Origin: Idiomarina sp.
GTDB taxonomy: Bacteria; Pseudomonadota; Gammaproteobacteria; Enterobacterales; Alteromonadaceae
Assembly (NCBI GenBank): GCA_022565355.1
Contig: JAIUMU010000007.1
Span: forward strand, 1 to 64,000
Direction of reading: 5' to 3'
Length of the DNA stretch: 64,000 nt
The position numbers and the translations under genes were made by a program. Positions within the stretch are counted from its first letter, which is position 1. Each line of letters opens with the position of its first letter. This document shows, piece after piece, positions 9,323-18,349 of the stretch. The notes under the pieces were generated by a model. That model was given only the letters and a program-made list of their open reading frames with translations. It was not told where the DNA came from and searched no databases.

Positions 9323-9772
9323 CTAACCAGTAATGGCAAGTTCTCGCAAGCGGATATTTACTAATGAAAATAGCTTTGCAGAAAGGTTTATGGCCACTTC
9401 AGCAGGGCCTTCAACCACAATAGTTTGGTTTTCTTGGGCAGTTTGTTGCGTTTCGCTAGCTGAATTTGCTGCACGAATCGTTGCGGTTAATATAAGTTGC
9501 TCACTACTGCGGCGCACATCAACTTCCACATGCGCAGCAACCGCATCTTCCGCCGAACTAGCGATTCGATACTGATGATGGGTTTGCATACGATAAATAA
9601 CATCGTTTACCACTTGCCGCTGCACGCGATCGTTTTCACTAAAGGTAAACGAAATATCGATCCATGGCCGATATTGTGTTTGTGGGTTACTCGCAGGCCC
9701 TAGCCAAGAAAGTACCATAAACACCAAAACCGCTGCTGCAATCAGCAGCAACGGTAATATTTTCTTAATCAC
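9323..9772 (-). CDS. small membrane-anchored protein of unknown function
   Basis: I do not recognise this 149-residue protein. Residues 1-26 (MIKKILPLLLIAAAVLVFMVLSW) form one hydrophobic segment, either an anchor or an uncleaved signal, so most of the chain should face the periplasm. The rest is soluble, with alternating beta-like stretches (WIDISFTF, AHVEVDV, LILTATIRAA) and no cysteine or catalytic pattern. Its start overlaps the rlmB stop (ATGA at 9769-9772), which implies translational coupling in an rnr-rlmB-9323 operon. A link to RNA metabolism is not implied by the protein itself. Confidence 0.75.
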   Translation of the reverse strand: MIKKILPLLLIAAAVLVFMVLSWLGPASNPQTQYRPWIDISFTFSENDRVQRQVVNDVIYRMQTHHQYRIASSAEDAVAAHVEVDVRRSSEQLILTATIRAANSASETQQTAQENQTIVVEGPAEVAINLSAKLFSLVNIRLRELAITG

Positions 9773-10539
9773 TTACCGCTTCCCTTGCCAGCCTGTGCTG
9801 CGCGTTGGCGAACCACTTCGAACAAGCACACGCCTGCGGCAACGGAAACATTTAAACTACTTACCGTACCCGAGAGTGGAATCGACACTAAATCATCACA
9901 CAGCTCGCGAGTTAAGCGGCGCATACCAGTGCCTTCAGCGCCCATAACAATCGCTACTGGGCCAACAAATTTATTCTCGTAAAGGCCTACCGTTGCCTCA
10001 CCGGCCGTACCGGTAACCCAAACACCTTCATCTTTCAATATACGAAGCGCGCGCGCTAAATTCGTGGCCGTTACTAAAGGTACAATTTCCGCCGCGCCAC
10101 TCGCCACCTTGCGCACCGTAGCGTTCAAGCCAGCCGCTTTATCTTTCGGTACAATTACTGCGGTTACCGCAGCTGCATCGGCGGTACGCAAACAAGCACC
10201 TAAGTTGTGCGGATCGGTTACTTGATCGAGTATCAAAAACAGCGCTTTTTGCCCTGCTTGCTGCGCTAATTCTGGCAGGTCATTTTCTTGATATGCACGC
10301 CCAGGGGTAACCAGTAGCAGAACCCCTTGATGAGTGGAATCTTTATCCACGCGCTCATCTAGGGTTTTGCGTTGACAAAACTGCGGGCGAACACCGGCTG
10401 CGCGAGCGGCTTTTACAATTTCCTGAATGGCTGGATCATCACGATCTTTTTGCACAAACAATTCAAGTGCCCGCTCTGGGGCGTGTTGCAATACGGCTGT
10501 TACCGAATGAATACCAAATACCGCTTCGTTTTTGCTCAT
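9769..10539 (-). CDS. rlmB: 23S rRNA (guanosine-2251-2'-O)-methyltransferase
   Basis: RlmB is a SPOUT-class enzyme that methylates the ribose of G2251 in the peptidyl transferase P loop. The N-terminal substrate domain begins MSKNEAVFGIHSVTAVLQ. The knotted methyltransferase domain shows NLGACLRTADAA, VMGAEGTGMRRL and IPLSGTVSSLNVSVA, the three SpoU motifs. At 256 residues it is full length. It follows rnr by 33 bases, as in many Gammaproteobacteria. Confidence 0.97.
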   Translation of the reverse strand: MSKNEAVFGIHSVTAVLQHAPERALELFVQKDRDDPAIQEIVKAARAAGVRPQFCQRKTLDERVDKDSTHQGVLLLVTPGRAYQENDLPELAQQAGQKALFLILDQVTDPHNLGACLRTADAAAVTAVIVPKDKAAGLNATVRKVASGAAEIVPLVTATNLARALRILKDEGVWVTGTAGEATVGLYENKFVGPVAIVMGAEGTGMRRLTRELCDDLVSIPLSGTVSSLNVSVAAGVCLFEVVRQRAAQAGKGSGK

Positions 10540-10572
10540 TAACTACTACTCATTAAAATTTCAAAGGTAAGT

Positions 10573-12939
10573 TTATCGTTTCTTACTGCTGCTCGAGCGC
10601 TTTCCAGCACCCTTACTTTTTCCTTTAGCACCGCCCTTGCCCGCAGGTTTGCTTTTGCTACCTTTGTGCTTATTCGGTTTGCCTGCGCCTTGGCCAGCAC
10701 CGCCTTTACCACTTTTCCGCGAATGTTGTTGCTTCACTCTGCGTTGCGGAGCGAGTGCTTTTGATGTTTGCTCAACGTGCAGCAACTCAAAATCAATTTT
10801 ACGCTCATCAAGGCTTACTGAGGCTACTTTCACGCGGGCTTTATCACCTAAGCGATATACATTGCCGCTGCTTTCACCAATCAATAAATGGCGCTCTGCA
10901 TCAAAGTGATAGTACTCGCTGGTTAAATTCGAGATGTGCACCAAACCATCAATCATATAATCGCTTAAGCGCACAAATAAGCCAAAGTTGGTAACCGCTG
11001 AGATCACCCCTTCAAATTCATCGCCCACGTGATCGAGCATAAACTCACATTTCAACCACTCGTCTACTTGCCGCGTTGCATCATCAGCGCGGCGTTCCGT
11101 TTGCGAACAATGCGGCCCAAGCTCGGCCATTTGTTTCGCATTATAGCTATATGCACCCTCTACACCCGGCATGCTTGGCTCTTTCTCGGCCAAAATGCGT
11201 TTAATTTCACGATGTAGCACTAAATCTGGGTAGCGCCGAATGGGTGAAGTAAAGTGTGCATACGCATCTAAGGCTAAGCCAAAGTGGCCACGATTTTCCG
11301 CGCTGTAAATTGCTTGCTGCAACGAACGCAGGAGCATTGTTTGAATCAGCTCTCGATCTGGACGATCCGCTACTTGCTGCAATACCTCACCAAAATCAGC
11401 GGGTGATGGCTCATCACGCAATGGCATTGAAAGCCCCATTTCACCCAACACTAAGCGAAACGCCATTAACCGATCTTCATCGGGTAAATCATGCACGCGG
11501 AACAATGCCGAACCTTTATTCTTCTCTACAAACTGGGCTGTAGCAACGTTAGCCATGATCATACATTCTTCGATCAACATATGAGCTTGATTGCGATATA
11601 CCGGCACAATTTCAGAGATTTTGCGTTCTGCATTGAAAATGAAGCGGGTTTCTACCGTATCAAAATCGATGGCACCACGGCGTTCACGGCTAGCGCGCAG
11701 AACATGATAGAGCGCTTGCAGGTTTTCAATATGCGGCACTACCGCCTGATATTGGCTGCGCAGCTCTTTATCACCCTCTAAAATAGCGGCAACCTTGGTG
11801 TAGGTGAGGCGCGCATGCGAGTTCATTACTGCAGGATAGAACTTCGATTCAATCAGTTTTCCACGCGGGCCAATCACCATTTCCGCAACCATACACAGGC
11901 GATCTACCTGCGGGTTTAACGAACACAAGCCATTGGAAAGTGCTTCCGGCAGCATCGGGATTACATGATTTGGGAAATATACCGAATTACCGCGGCGTAC
12001 CGCTTCTCTATCCAGTTCGTTACCTGGGCGCACGTAATGGCTTACATCCGCAATCGCTACCCACAAACGGAAGCCTTTCTTATCAGGCTCGCAATATACT
12101 GCATCATCGAAATCACGCGCATCTTCACCATCAATGGTTACTAGCGGCAATTTACGTAAATCTACTCGGCCCTGTTTATCCGCTTCTGGCACTTCCGCTG
12201 GAATAGCTTGCGCTTCTTTTTCCAAAGCAGCAGGCCATTCATGAGGAATATTGTGCTCACGAATCGCCACTTCGATTTCTATACCCGGTGCCATGTGGTC
12301 ACCGAGAATTTCAATTACTTTTGCTAACGGCGATGCTCGGCGGCTTGGCCGGGAAATAATTTCAGCCGTTACTATTTGGCCATGGCGAGCACCATTCACA
12401 TGCTCTGGAGGAATAATTAAATCTTGGTTGAGGCGCGTATCATCGGGTACTACAACTGCAATACCATCTTCAAAAAAGTAACGCCCCACTATTTGCCGCA
12501 CTGCATCGTCTACCGTGCGCACAATACGAGCCTCTTTCCGGCCTCGTGCATCGGTGGAGCCAGCTTTAACTAATACACGATCACCGTGCATTACTAGCTG
12601 CATTTGGTGATATGGTAAAAATAGGTCTGGGCCACCTTCATCAAGGCGCACAAATCCGAAACCATCACGATGGCCAATTACTTCACCTTTCTTTAAATCC
12701 ATTCGCTCTGGCAAGCCATAGCTATCGTTACGGGTATATACCAACTGGCCATCCCGCTCCATGGCACGTAAGCGCCTTTTTACCCCAATATGCTGCCGTT
12801 CATCAGTTAACTTAAAGTGGCTTAAGATATCTTGATAAGCTACTGGCTTCACTGCACTTTGCACCACTTCTAACATGGCCTCTCGAGATGGGATCTCCAC
12901 ATCATGCTGCGGCTGCGCTGGGGGTGTTTTATCATTCAT
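10573..12939 (-). CDS. rnr: ribonuclease R
   Basis: RNase R is a processive 3'-to-5' exoribonuclease that degrades structured RNA, rRNA fragments and stalled mRNAs. Domain order is an N-terminal winged helix (SREAMLEVVQ...RRLRAMERDG), cold-shock domains, the RNB catalytic domain with its Asp cluster in DGEDARDFDDAVY, an S1 domain (FEGVISAVTNFGLFV) and a long basic tail rich in Lys, Gly and Ser. The start at 12939 (MNDKTPPAQP) gives 788 residues and aligns with E. coli. The open frame extends 37 codons upstream without similarity. The ribosome site is weak. No nsrR precedes it, unlike in enterobacteria. Confidence 0.95.
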   Translation of the reverse strand: MNDKTPPAQPQHDVEIPSREAMLEVVQSAVKPVAYQDILSHFKLTDERQHIGVKRRLRAMERDGQLVYTRNDSYGLPERMDLKKGEVIGHRDGFGFVRLDEGGPDLFLPYHQMQLVMHGDRVLVKAGSTDARGRKEARIVRTVDDAVRQIVGRYFFEDGIAVVVPDDTRLNQDLIIPPEHVNGARHGQIVTAEIISRPSRRASPLAKVIEILGDHMAPGIEIEVAIREHNIPHEWPAALEKEAQAIPAEVPEADKQGRVDLRKLPLVTIDGEDARDFDDAVYCEPDKKGFRLWVAIADVSHYVRPGNELDREAVRRGNSVYFPNHVIPMLPEALSNGLCSLNPQVDRLCMVAEMVIGPRGKLIESKFYPAVMNSHARLTYTKVAAILEGDKELRSQYQAVVPHIENLQALYHVLRASRERRGAIDFDTVETRFIFNAERKISEIVPVYRNQAHMLIEECMIMANVATAQFVEKNKGSALFRVHDLPDEDRLMAFRLVLGEMGLSMPLRDEPSPADFGEVLQQVADRPDRELIQTMLLRSLQQAIYSAENRGHFGLALDAYAHFTSPIRRYPDLVLHREIKRILAEKEPSMPGVEGAYSYNAKQMAELGPHCSQTERRADDATRQVDEWLKCEFMLDHVGDEFEGVISAVTNFGLFVRLSDYMIDGLVHISNLTSEYYHFDAERHLLIGESSGNVYRLGDKARVKVASVSLDERKIDFELLHVEQTSKALAPQRRVKQQHSRKSGKGGAGQGAGKPNKHKGSKSKPAGKGGAKGKSKGAGKRSSSSKKR

Positions 12940-13246
12940 TTTAGTAATAATTTTTCTCTTCTTTTGTTTTGCTGGCCTTATATGGCCGATTATTTTCCAA
13001 TGTATTCGGCAGCTAATGTTTAGCGCACCTCGATTACAAAGGTAGTACAAATTTGTTTCGTTTTGTGTACTCAGTATATCACTGAGTTGAAATTATAGAT
13101 AACCGCCAATTTCTATTCTTGCGCGGCTACGTATCTCGCTTCAGCGCTAATCTATATTTGCCGATACAGCGTAATCATTGTTATCACGATATCGCCTTGA
13201 TAACTGTTCTCTCTTGGAGAGCATTTTTTTAGAGTAACGCTAATCT
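12940..13246. promoter_or_regulatory. divergent promoter region of rnr and the DUF2805 gene
   Basis: These 307 bases hold no gene. The one clear structure is a perfect 19-base palindrome at 13069-13087 (ACTCAGT, 5 bases, ACTGAGT), of operator size and without a T-run. A small CTCTC/GAGAG hairpin followed by seven T residues lies at about 13210-13230, just before the DUF2805 start. I saw no convincing sigma-70 promoter on either strand. Confidence 0.4.
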
Positions 13247-13501
13247 ATGCAAGCATTCACAGCACACGAGCTATCCCGGATTATAGAAATGGCATGGGAG
13301 GATAGAACCCCATTTGAAGCCATTGAGGTGCAGTTTGGCCTCGCTCAAGCGCAAGTAATTCAGCTAATGCGCAAAGAATTAAAACCCAGCTCATTTCGAT
13401 CCTGGCGCAAGCGCACCCAAGGCCGCAGCAGCAAGCATTTAGCAAAACGCAACCCGGCGATCAGCCGAGGTTATTGCCCTACCCAATATAAACAACGTTA
13501 A
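13247..13501 (+). CDS. DUF2805 / TIGR03643-type small basic protein
   Basis: This 84-residue protein has a short helical N-terminal half ([18 protein letters not shown], then [17 protein letters not shown]) that reads like a helix-turn-helix. A basic second half follows, with many Arg and Lys residues and the ends SSKHLAKR and [10 protein letters not shown]. This pattern is the DUF2805 (TIGR03643) family, whose function is not known to me. Its stop codon overlaps the start of the photolyase gene (TAATG at 13499-13503), so the two are probably translated together. The basic half suggests nucleic acid binding, which is inference. Confidence 0.8.
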   Translation: MQAFTAHELSRIIEMAWEDRTPFEAIEVQFGLAQAQVIQLMRKELKPSSFRSWRKRTQGRSSKHLAKRNPAISRGYCPTQYKQR

Positions 13502-14958
13502 TGAATCTGGTTTGGTTAAAGCGTGATTTACGGCTTACCGACCACGCTCCGCTGCAAGCAGCTATAGCGGCTAATAAGCCTTTTATGGTTTTGTTTGTGG
13601 TAGAAGATTTCTTGCTCAACGATGCGCACTTTTCTACTCGCCATTGGCGCTTTATCTGGCAATCTCTACGGGAATTACAAATCCAGCTCAATGGTAGGTT
13701 AACCATCACTACTGGTAGGCTTTCCGATGTATTACGCACTGTGCATCAACAGCATGGTATCGAAACTATTTTTAGCCACGAAGAAATTAGCATTGCCACT
13801 ACCTTTGCTCGTGATCGCGCTCTGCGGCAATGGTGCCAGAAACATCAAATACAATGGCAGGAATTCCCTTATGGCGCCGTAGTTCGCAAACTACATAACC
13901 GCAGTACTTGGGATCAACATTGGCAACAGGTAATGCGGCAGCCCATTCGTAATGTAAGCCCAACGCAGCTTGCCGCAGCAAACATCGCCGTTCCGCAACT
14001 ACCGCAGTTCACACCACCGCCTGATTGGCTGGAGCACCAGCACCCTGAACAAATCGGCGGGCCAAAAGCCGCTTGGCGAGTTTTAAGCGAATTTTTCCAA
14101 GGCAGAGGAAAACGTTACCACTATGACATTTCCAAACCCGCGTTAAGCCGCGTTAGTTGTTCTCGTATTTCGCCCTATTTAGCCTGGGGGAATATCTCCA
14201 TTCGCGAGGTATGGCAATACAGCTTGTTGCATCGTGAAAACCTTCCTGCTCGCGCTTGGCAAGCCTTTAGTTCACGCTTGCACTGGCGTTGCCACTTTAT
14301 TCAAAAATTTGAAAGCGCCTGCAGTATGGAGTTTGCTCATTTGAACCCCGGCTATCAAAGCTTCCCATATCGGGACAACACTGAAGCAGCGGACCATTTG
14401 CATGCTTGGCAGCACGGCAACACCGGTATTCCAATGGTGGATGCCTGCATGCGCAGCTTGAACACTACTGGGTATTTAAACTTTCGTATGCGCGCCATGT
14501 TGGTAAGCTTTCTCTGCCACCATTTAAATATCGATTGGCGCCTTGGGGCGCCGCATCTTGCCCAGCAGTTTCTAGATTTCGAGCCTGGCATTCACTATCC
14601 GCAACTCAATATGCAAGCTGGTGTTACCGGTATTAATACCATTCGTATCTATAACCCCGTTCGGCAAGGTGAATTACAAGATGCCCAAGGGGATTTTGTG
14701 CGCCAATGGGTGCCTGAATTAGCCGCTTTGCCAACTAGCCTTATCCACAAACCTTGGCTACTTACCCCAATGGAAGAACTGCTGCATAACGTACAGTTAG
14801 GCCGCGATTATCCATACCCCATTTGTGATGTTGAAACCGCTGGACGAGCAGCTCGAGAGCGGCTGTGGGCTTGGCGGAAGCGAGCTGAAGTAAAGCAACA
14901 TAACGGCGCCATATTGGCACAACATGTTCGCCAGAAAGCGCATCAAACAAGGAAATAA
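13501..14958 (+). CDS. photolyase/cryptochrome superfamily flavoprotein
   Basis: The 485-residue protein has the two photolyase domains. An N-terminal antenna-binding Rossmann fold begins [18 protein letters not shown]. The C-terminal FAD-binding helical domain contains [35 protein letters not shown] and [12 protein letters not shown]. Such proteins repair UV-induced pyrimidine dimers with blue light or act as light sensors. In the stretch corresponding to the usual Asn-Trp-rich loop (about residues 357-372) the sequence is [15 protein letters not shown], so it departs from class I CPD photolyase. Dimer repair is therefore not certain. It is coupled to the DUF2805 gene. Confidence 0.85.
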   Translation: MNLVWLKRDLRLTDHAPLQAAIAANKPFMVLFVVEDFLLNDAHFSTRHWRFIWQSLRELQIQLNGRLTITTGRLSDVLRTVHQQHGIETIFSHEEISIATTFARDRALRQWCQKHQIQWQEFPYGAVVRKLHNRSTWDQHWQQVMRQPIRNVSPTQLAAANIAVPQLPQFTPPPDWLEHQHPEQIGGPKAAWRVLSEFFQGRGKRYHYDISKPALSRVSCSRISPYLAWGNISIREVWQYSLLHRENLPARAWQAFSSRLHWRCHFIQKFESACSMEFAHLNPGYQSFPYRDNTEAADHLHAWQHGNTGIPMVDACMRSLNTTGYLNFRMRAMLVSFLCHHLNIDWRLGAPHLAQQFLDFEPGIHYPQLNMQAGVTGINTIRIYNPVRQGELQDAQGDFVRQWVPELAALPTSLIHKPWLLTPMEELLHNVQLGRDYPYPICDVETAGRAARERLWAWRKRAEVKQHNGAILAQHVRQKAHQTRK

Positions 14959-15020
14959 TTATTAAATTTGGATGGTGTTGCTAATACTACGAGAGGGTTA
15001 AAACATCTGCGAACTGAAGA

Positions 15021-15107
15021 TGGTGCCCGGGGCCGGACTCGAACCGGCACACCATTTCTGGCGGCGGATTTTGAATCCGCTGCGTCTACCAATTTCGCCA
15101 CCCGGGC
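15021..15107 (-). tRNA. tRNA-Leu (anticodon CAA)
   Basis: On the minus strand the 87 bases fold as a class II tRNA. The acceptor stem is GCCCGGG with CCCGGGC, followed by A and an encoded CCA. The anticodon stem is GCGGA/TCCGC with loop TTCAAAA (anticodon CAA), followed by a long variable arm. The T arm is GCCGG-TTCGAGT-CCGGC. It reads UUG codons. Confidence 0.97.
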
Positions 15108-15147
15108 ATATTCAAGGGGCTACATCTGAATCTCTCAGACGCTGCGC

Positions 15148-15175
15148 ATTATACTCAGGCGGAAGGATGTTGCAA
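15148..15175 (-). promoter_or_regulatory. sigma-70 promoter of tRNA-Leu
   Basis: On the minus strand, TTGCAA (15175-15170) and a perfect TATAAT (15153-15148) are 16 bases apart. A GC-rich discriminator (GCGCAGCG) follows. That pattern is typical of stable-RNA promoters under stringent control. Transcription should begin about 35 bases before the tRNA. Confidence 0.85.
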
Positions 15176-15243
15176 GCATGGATGATAAAAAAGAATGCTT
15201 CATGCTATGATCTTGCAATCGTTAGCTCAGGATTTATACAAAG

Positions 15244-15807
15244 ATGCCCAAAAAAGCGACAAAACAAGCCAAAAAGCCAGTAGCGCTAGATAACCACGAA
15301 GAAACCAACAACAGCGATGTAGAAAACGAATTTGTGCCTGTGCAGCGCGCCGGTTTTGGCCGCCGCATGCTGGCTATTCTGTATGATTCACTGGTGGTAA
15401 CTGCAGTAATTATGTTTGCCTTCGCTGCCCTACTCGCCTTTATTGCGCTAGTAGTAAAAACTGGCCTTATTAGCCTGCCGGAAGGCGGCGATCATGCCAG
15501 TTTATTGCAAGGTAACCCGCTTACTACACTGTATTTAATTGCGGTGGTGCTGTGGTTTTACGTGGGCTTTTGGACCCGCGGTGGGCAAACATTAGGTATG
15601 CGCACATGGCGATTACGAGTACGCAACACTGATAATTCGCGCATCACCCGCAAGCAGGCATTTATTCGAGCGCTCACCGCCTTATTTGGTTTAGGTAATT
15701 TGTGGGTGTTGTTTGGCAACGATAAACTTGCCTTGCAAGATCGCTTAGCGAAATGCGAAGTGGTGGTGCTTAGTGCAGAAGCCAACCAGTTTAAAAATTG
15801 GAAGTAG
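15244..15807 (+). CDS. RDD family integral membrane protein
   Basis: After a basic, soluble N-terminus (about 30 residues), this 187-residue protein has FGRRMLAILYDSLVV, with the RDD family's conserved Arg and Asp. A first hydrophobic segment spans about 45-75, a second about 100-115 (LYLIAVVLWFYVGFW). Then come the motif TLGMRTWRLRVRN and a third, weaker hydrophobic stretch. It is an inner-membrane protein; the family includes proposed ion transporters, but its role here is unknown. It faces lptG and is often found beside lptFG in related bacteria. An AGGA site lies 11 bases before the ATG. Confidence 0.85.
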   Translation: MPKKATKQAKKPVALDNHEETNNSDVENEFVPVQRAGFGRRMLAILYDSLVVTAVIMFAFAALLAFIALVVKTGLISLPEGGDHASLLQGNPLTTLYLIAVVLWFYVGFWTRGGQTLGMRTWRLRVRNTDNSRITRKQAFIRALTALFGLGNLWVLFGNDKLALQDRLAKCEVVVLSAEANQFKNWK

Positions 15808-15813
15808 GCTTAA

Positions 15814-15864
15814 GCGTATCGAGAACGCTTTTCGAAAAAGTATCTCGAGAAAGTAGCGATACGC
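15814..15864. repeat. imperfect palindromic element after the RDD gene
   Basis: GCGTATCG (15814-15821) and CGATACGC (15857-15864) form outer arms. The 35 bases between them contain two smaller palindromes, CTTTTCGAAAAAG and TCTCGAGA. No T-run follows. It could be a cruciform, a processing site or a REP-like element; no second copy was noticed in the window. Confidence 0.45.
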
Positions 15865-15903
15865 CGCATAGAAAAGCCTTGGAAACACTACGAATTGTAA
15901 ATC

Positions 15904-15933
15904 AAGGGAGCAATCAACTTGCTCCCTTTTTTA
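15904..15933 (+). terminator. intrinsic terminator between convergent RDD gene and lptG
   Basis: AAGGGAGCAA (15904-15913) pairs with TTGCTCCCTT (15919-15928) over a 5-base loop. On the plus strand the T-run reaches into the lptG stop codon. The T-run favours termination of the RDD gene; the hairpin could also serve lptG on the other strand, although no T-run follows there. Confidence 0.85.
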
Positions 15934-16998
15934 TACCCTATCGCGCGTAAGAATATAGAGCGCTGCTGTTGCAAACACCATCCCCGGCAGTAGCGCTGCC
16001 AGCAAGGGCGGGATGTTGTACACCTGTGATATGGGGGCAAACACTTCATTGAATACGTGGAAACTGAAGCCCGTAATTACCCCGAGTAAAATACGCGCGC
16101 CCATAGTTGTTGAGCGTAGCGGCCCAAAAATGAATGATAAGGCCACCAACAGCATTACAGTTACGGTAAAGGGCACCACTACTTTTCGCCAAAAGGCCAG
16201 TTCATAGCGGCTAGAATCTTGCCGGTTGGCTTGCAGATAGTTCACATATGAGCGCAACCCGCTAATCGATAATGATTCTGGGCGCACCGTTACCACACCT
16301 AACTTATCGGGTGTAAGAGTTGAGCGCCAGGTCCAGCTCGCCAGTTGGTAGTTCGCCACGCGGTCTGGCGATACTTCCGTATACTGCGCATCATGTACGC
16401 GCCAGTTTGGGCTGATATAGGTGGCGCGCTCGCCATGTATCACTTTCTCTAGCTCACGGTTATTGAACTCATAAATTGTTACGTTGCGCAGGTTGCCGGT
16501 ATCTTCTACCTCACCGATATGAATAAAGTGATTACCATCTTTTGCCCACACACCATGTTCGCCAGAGATTAAACTTCCACCAGATACAGCTTGTGCACGC
16601 AGTTGTCGGGCCTGAGCTTCGGTATTCGGTGCTACCCACTCACCAATCACAAGCACGGCGAGCATCATTAATATCGCCGATTTCATCACCGACCCAATTA
16701 ACTCTAAGCGCGAGCGTCCTGCGGCCATCATTACCGTAAGCTCGCTGTTGCTTGCCAATAACCCCATACCAATTAAACCACCCAGCAAGGCCGCGATTGG
16801 GAAAAACATTTCCACATCTCGGGGCACGCTAAGAAGAATAAACGCGATAACATCCGGCATGGCATAGGTACCACGGCCAATAGCGCGAATTTGCTCTACA
16901 AAACGAATTAGCGCACTTAAGCCGGTAAGCACTACCAAGCTTAATAGCGTTGTCATCAGTACGGTTTTACCGATATATCGATCGAGGATACTAAACAT
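15931..16998 (-). CDS. lptG: LPS export ABC transporter permease LptG
   Basis: LptG is one of two inner-membrane permeases of the LptB2FGC machine that pulls lipopolysaccharide out of the inner membrane and pushes it along the LptA bridge. The 355 residues show membrane segments near the N-terminus (VLMTTLLSLVVLTGLSALI), at 50-130 and again after 265, with a periplasmic beta-jellyroll between (about 135-260). It overlaps lptF by 8 bases, the usual lptF-lptG order. LptB, LptA and LptC are not in the window. Confidence 0.96.
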   Translation of the reverse strand: MFSILDRYIGKTVLMTTLLSLVVLTGLSALIRFVEQIRAIGRGTYAMPDVIAFILLSVPRDVEMFFPIAALLGGLIGMGLLASNSELTVMMAAGRSRLELIGSVMKSAILMMLAVLVIGEWVAPNTEAQARQLRAQAVSGGSLISGEHGVWAKDGNHFIHIGEVEDTGNLRNVTIYEFNNRELEKVIHGERATYISPNWRVHDAQYTEVSPDRVANYQLASWTWRSTLTPDKLGVVTVRPESLSISGLRSYVNYLQANRQDSSRYELAFWRKVVVPFTVTVMLLVALSFIFGPLRSTTMGARILLGVITGFSFHVFNEVFAPISQVYNIPPLLAALLPGMVFATAALYILTRDRV

Positions 16999-18124
16999 TA
17001 GCAGCCTCCGTTTTCTTACCGAACTTGAACATGGCTCGCACTCTATAGCCTGCTGGCCGCTCTTTGATCAGCATAGAAATACCAATCAACGCTAAACAGC
17101 CATGAATCCACCATAGCCCAAGCCCTACTGGAACCGAGCCATCAGCCAATGCCCGTTTCGTGGCCATTAATACCATGAAGTAACCGAGGTAAATTAATAA
17201 CGCTGGCCCCATGCGGGCGAATTTCCCTTGCCGCGGATTCACTCGGCTTAGCGGCACCGCAATCAAAATAAGCAGCGGCATCGCCAATGGAATCGCAATC
17301 CGCCATTGCAACTCAGCTGCTGCAGCATGGCTATCATCATTCCATAGTTCTCGAGTAGGAATAGCCTCTTCGCGGCGGCTGCCTTCAGCTACCTCTTGTT
17401 CACGAATTTGCAATTGATATTGTTCGAAACTCATTACTTGATGTTCTAGGCTACCCAGTGATTGTGCGTAGCGGCGCCCTTCTTCAAGCACCATCATTTG
17501 CGCACCATTCGCTGCAATTTCAATGCGCCCACGAGCAGCCATTACCACACTTGCTTGGGCATCGGCTGCGGTGAGTTCGCTGCGCGCGGGTAATTGCGCC
17601 ACAAACACCTCTTCCAGCTCACCGCCTTCGCCTTGGCGCTCAATAAAGATAACCGCCCGTTGTTGCACTGCTTGCTGGAAACGCCCTGCCTGTAAAACAG
17701 ATACGCCCGATTCGCTGCGCACCCGATCGGCAATGTTTTGTTCTTGCGCCATCGCCCAAGGGCTAAGCCATAGCGTTAATACAGCAGTAAGAATTGCCAA
17801 TACGCCAGCAAATGCCAGCGTTACCCGAGTGATATACCATTCGCTTACACCACAGGCGTGAAATACAGCCATTTCATGATCGGCATATAAACGGCCTTGC
17901 GCCATTAACACCCCTAAAAATAAGCTAATCGGCAGTAGTAATGCAGCAAGGCTCGGTAATTGTAAACCGAGTACCATCATAATCAGCTGCGCTGGAAGCT
18001 GCCCCTCAGAGGCCTCTGTAAGAATCTGCACAAATTGCTGGCTGACAAAGATAACGAGCAGCACTAGGAAAATAGCCATTTGCGCTTTGAATGTTTCACG
18101 AATGATGTAACGAAATATGAGCAC
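16991..18124 (-). CDS. lptF: LPS export ABC transporter permease LptF
   Basis: LptF pairs with LptG. It begins MLIFRYIIRETFKAQM, as in other LptF proteins, and has membrane segments at about 15-35, 55-80, 100-125 and three more after 275. The periplasmic domain sits between, at about 130-265. The motif HEMAVFHACGVSEWYI at 83-98 lies in the cytosolic coupling region that meets LptB. It is divergent from pepA, with a 15-base palindrome in between. Confidence 0.96.
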   Translation of the reverse strand: MLIFRYIIRETFKAQMAIFLVLLVIFVSQQFVQILTEASEGQLPAQLIMMVLGLQLPSLAALLLPISLFLGVLMAQGRLYADHEMAVFHACGVSEWYITRVTLAFAGVLAILTAVLTLWLSPWAMAQEQNIADRVRSESGVSVLQAGRFQQAVQQRAVIFIERQGEGGELEEVFVAQLPARSELTAADAQASVVMAARGRIEIAANGAQMMVLEEGRRYAQSLGSLEHQVMSFEQYQLQIREQEVAEGSRREEAIPTRELWNDDSHAAAAELQWRIAIPLAMPLLILIAVPLSRVNPRQGKFARMGPALLIYLGYFMVLMATKRALADGSVPVGLGLWWIHGCLALIGISMLIKERPAGYRVRAMFKFGKKTEAANV

Positions 18125-18160
18125 TGCCCCAACCCTTAACTTCGCTTTTTACTGGAAATC

Positions 18161-18175
18161 ACTGAATATTTCAGT
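18161..18175. promoter_or_regulatory. operator-like palindrome between lptF and pepA
   Basis: ACTGAATATTTCAGT is a perfect 15-base palindrome (6-base arms, 3-base centre) in the divergent gap. Its place between two divergent starts fits a regulator site, but no regulator is identified. Confidence 0.4.
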
Positions 18176-18187
18176 AAACTTTGTGTT

Positions 18188-18216
18188 TTGATAAGTTATA
18201 TCTGTGATTCTAAGGT
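18188..18216 (+). promoter_or_regulatory. possible pepA promoter
   Basis: TTGATA (18188-18193) is followed after 17 bases by TAAGGT (18211-18216). The -35 is good, the -10 is poor. It lies about 130 bases before the pepA ATG. Confidence 0.3.
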
Positions 18217-18349
18217 AAATACCGCAAGTTCGCTGCAACTTTTTTGCAATCTAATTACGAGCAAGCGGGTTTTCTTATTGCGATTAACACCGTAGAATTT
18301 CACTAATAATGCCATGCCCGGCATAAATAAACCAGAAATGGGAGTATGC

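Noticed and set aside
12940-13050. 37-codon N-terminal extension of RNase R
   Set aside because: No likeness to the family and no better ribosome site; the inner ATG at 12939 aligns with E. coli RNase R.
15020-15283. Open frame of 87 codons on the plus strand
   Set aside because: It runs antisense through the tRNA-Leu gene and its promoter; no ribosome site or family likeness.
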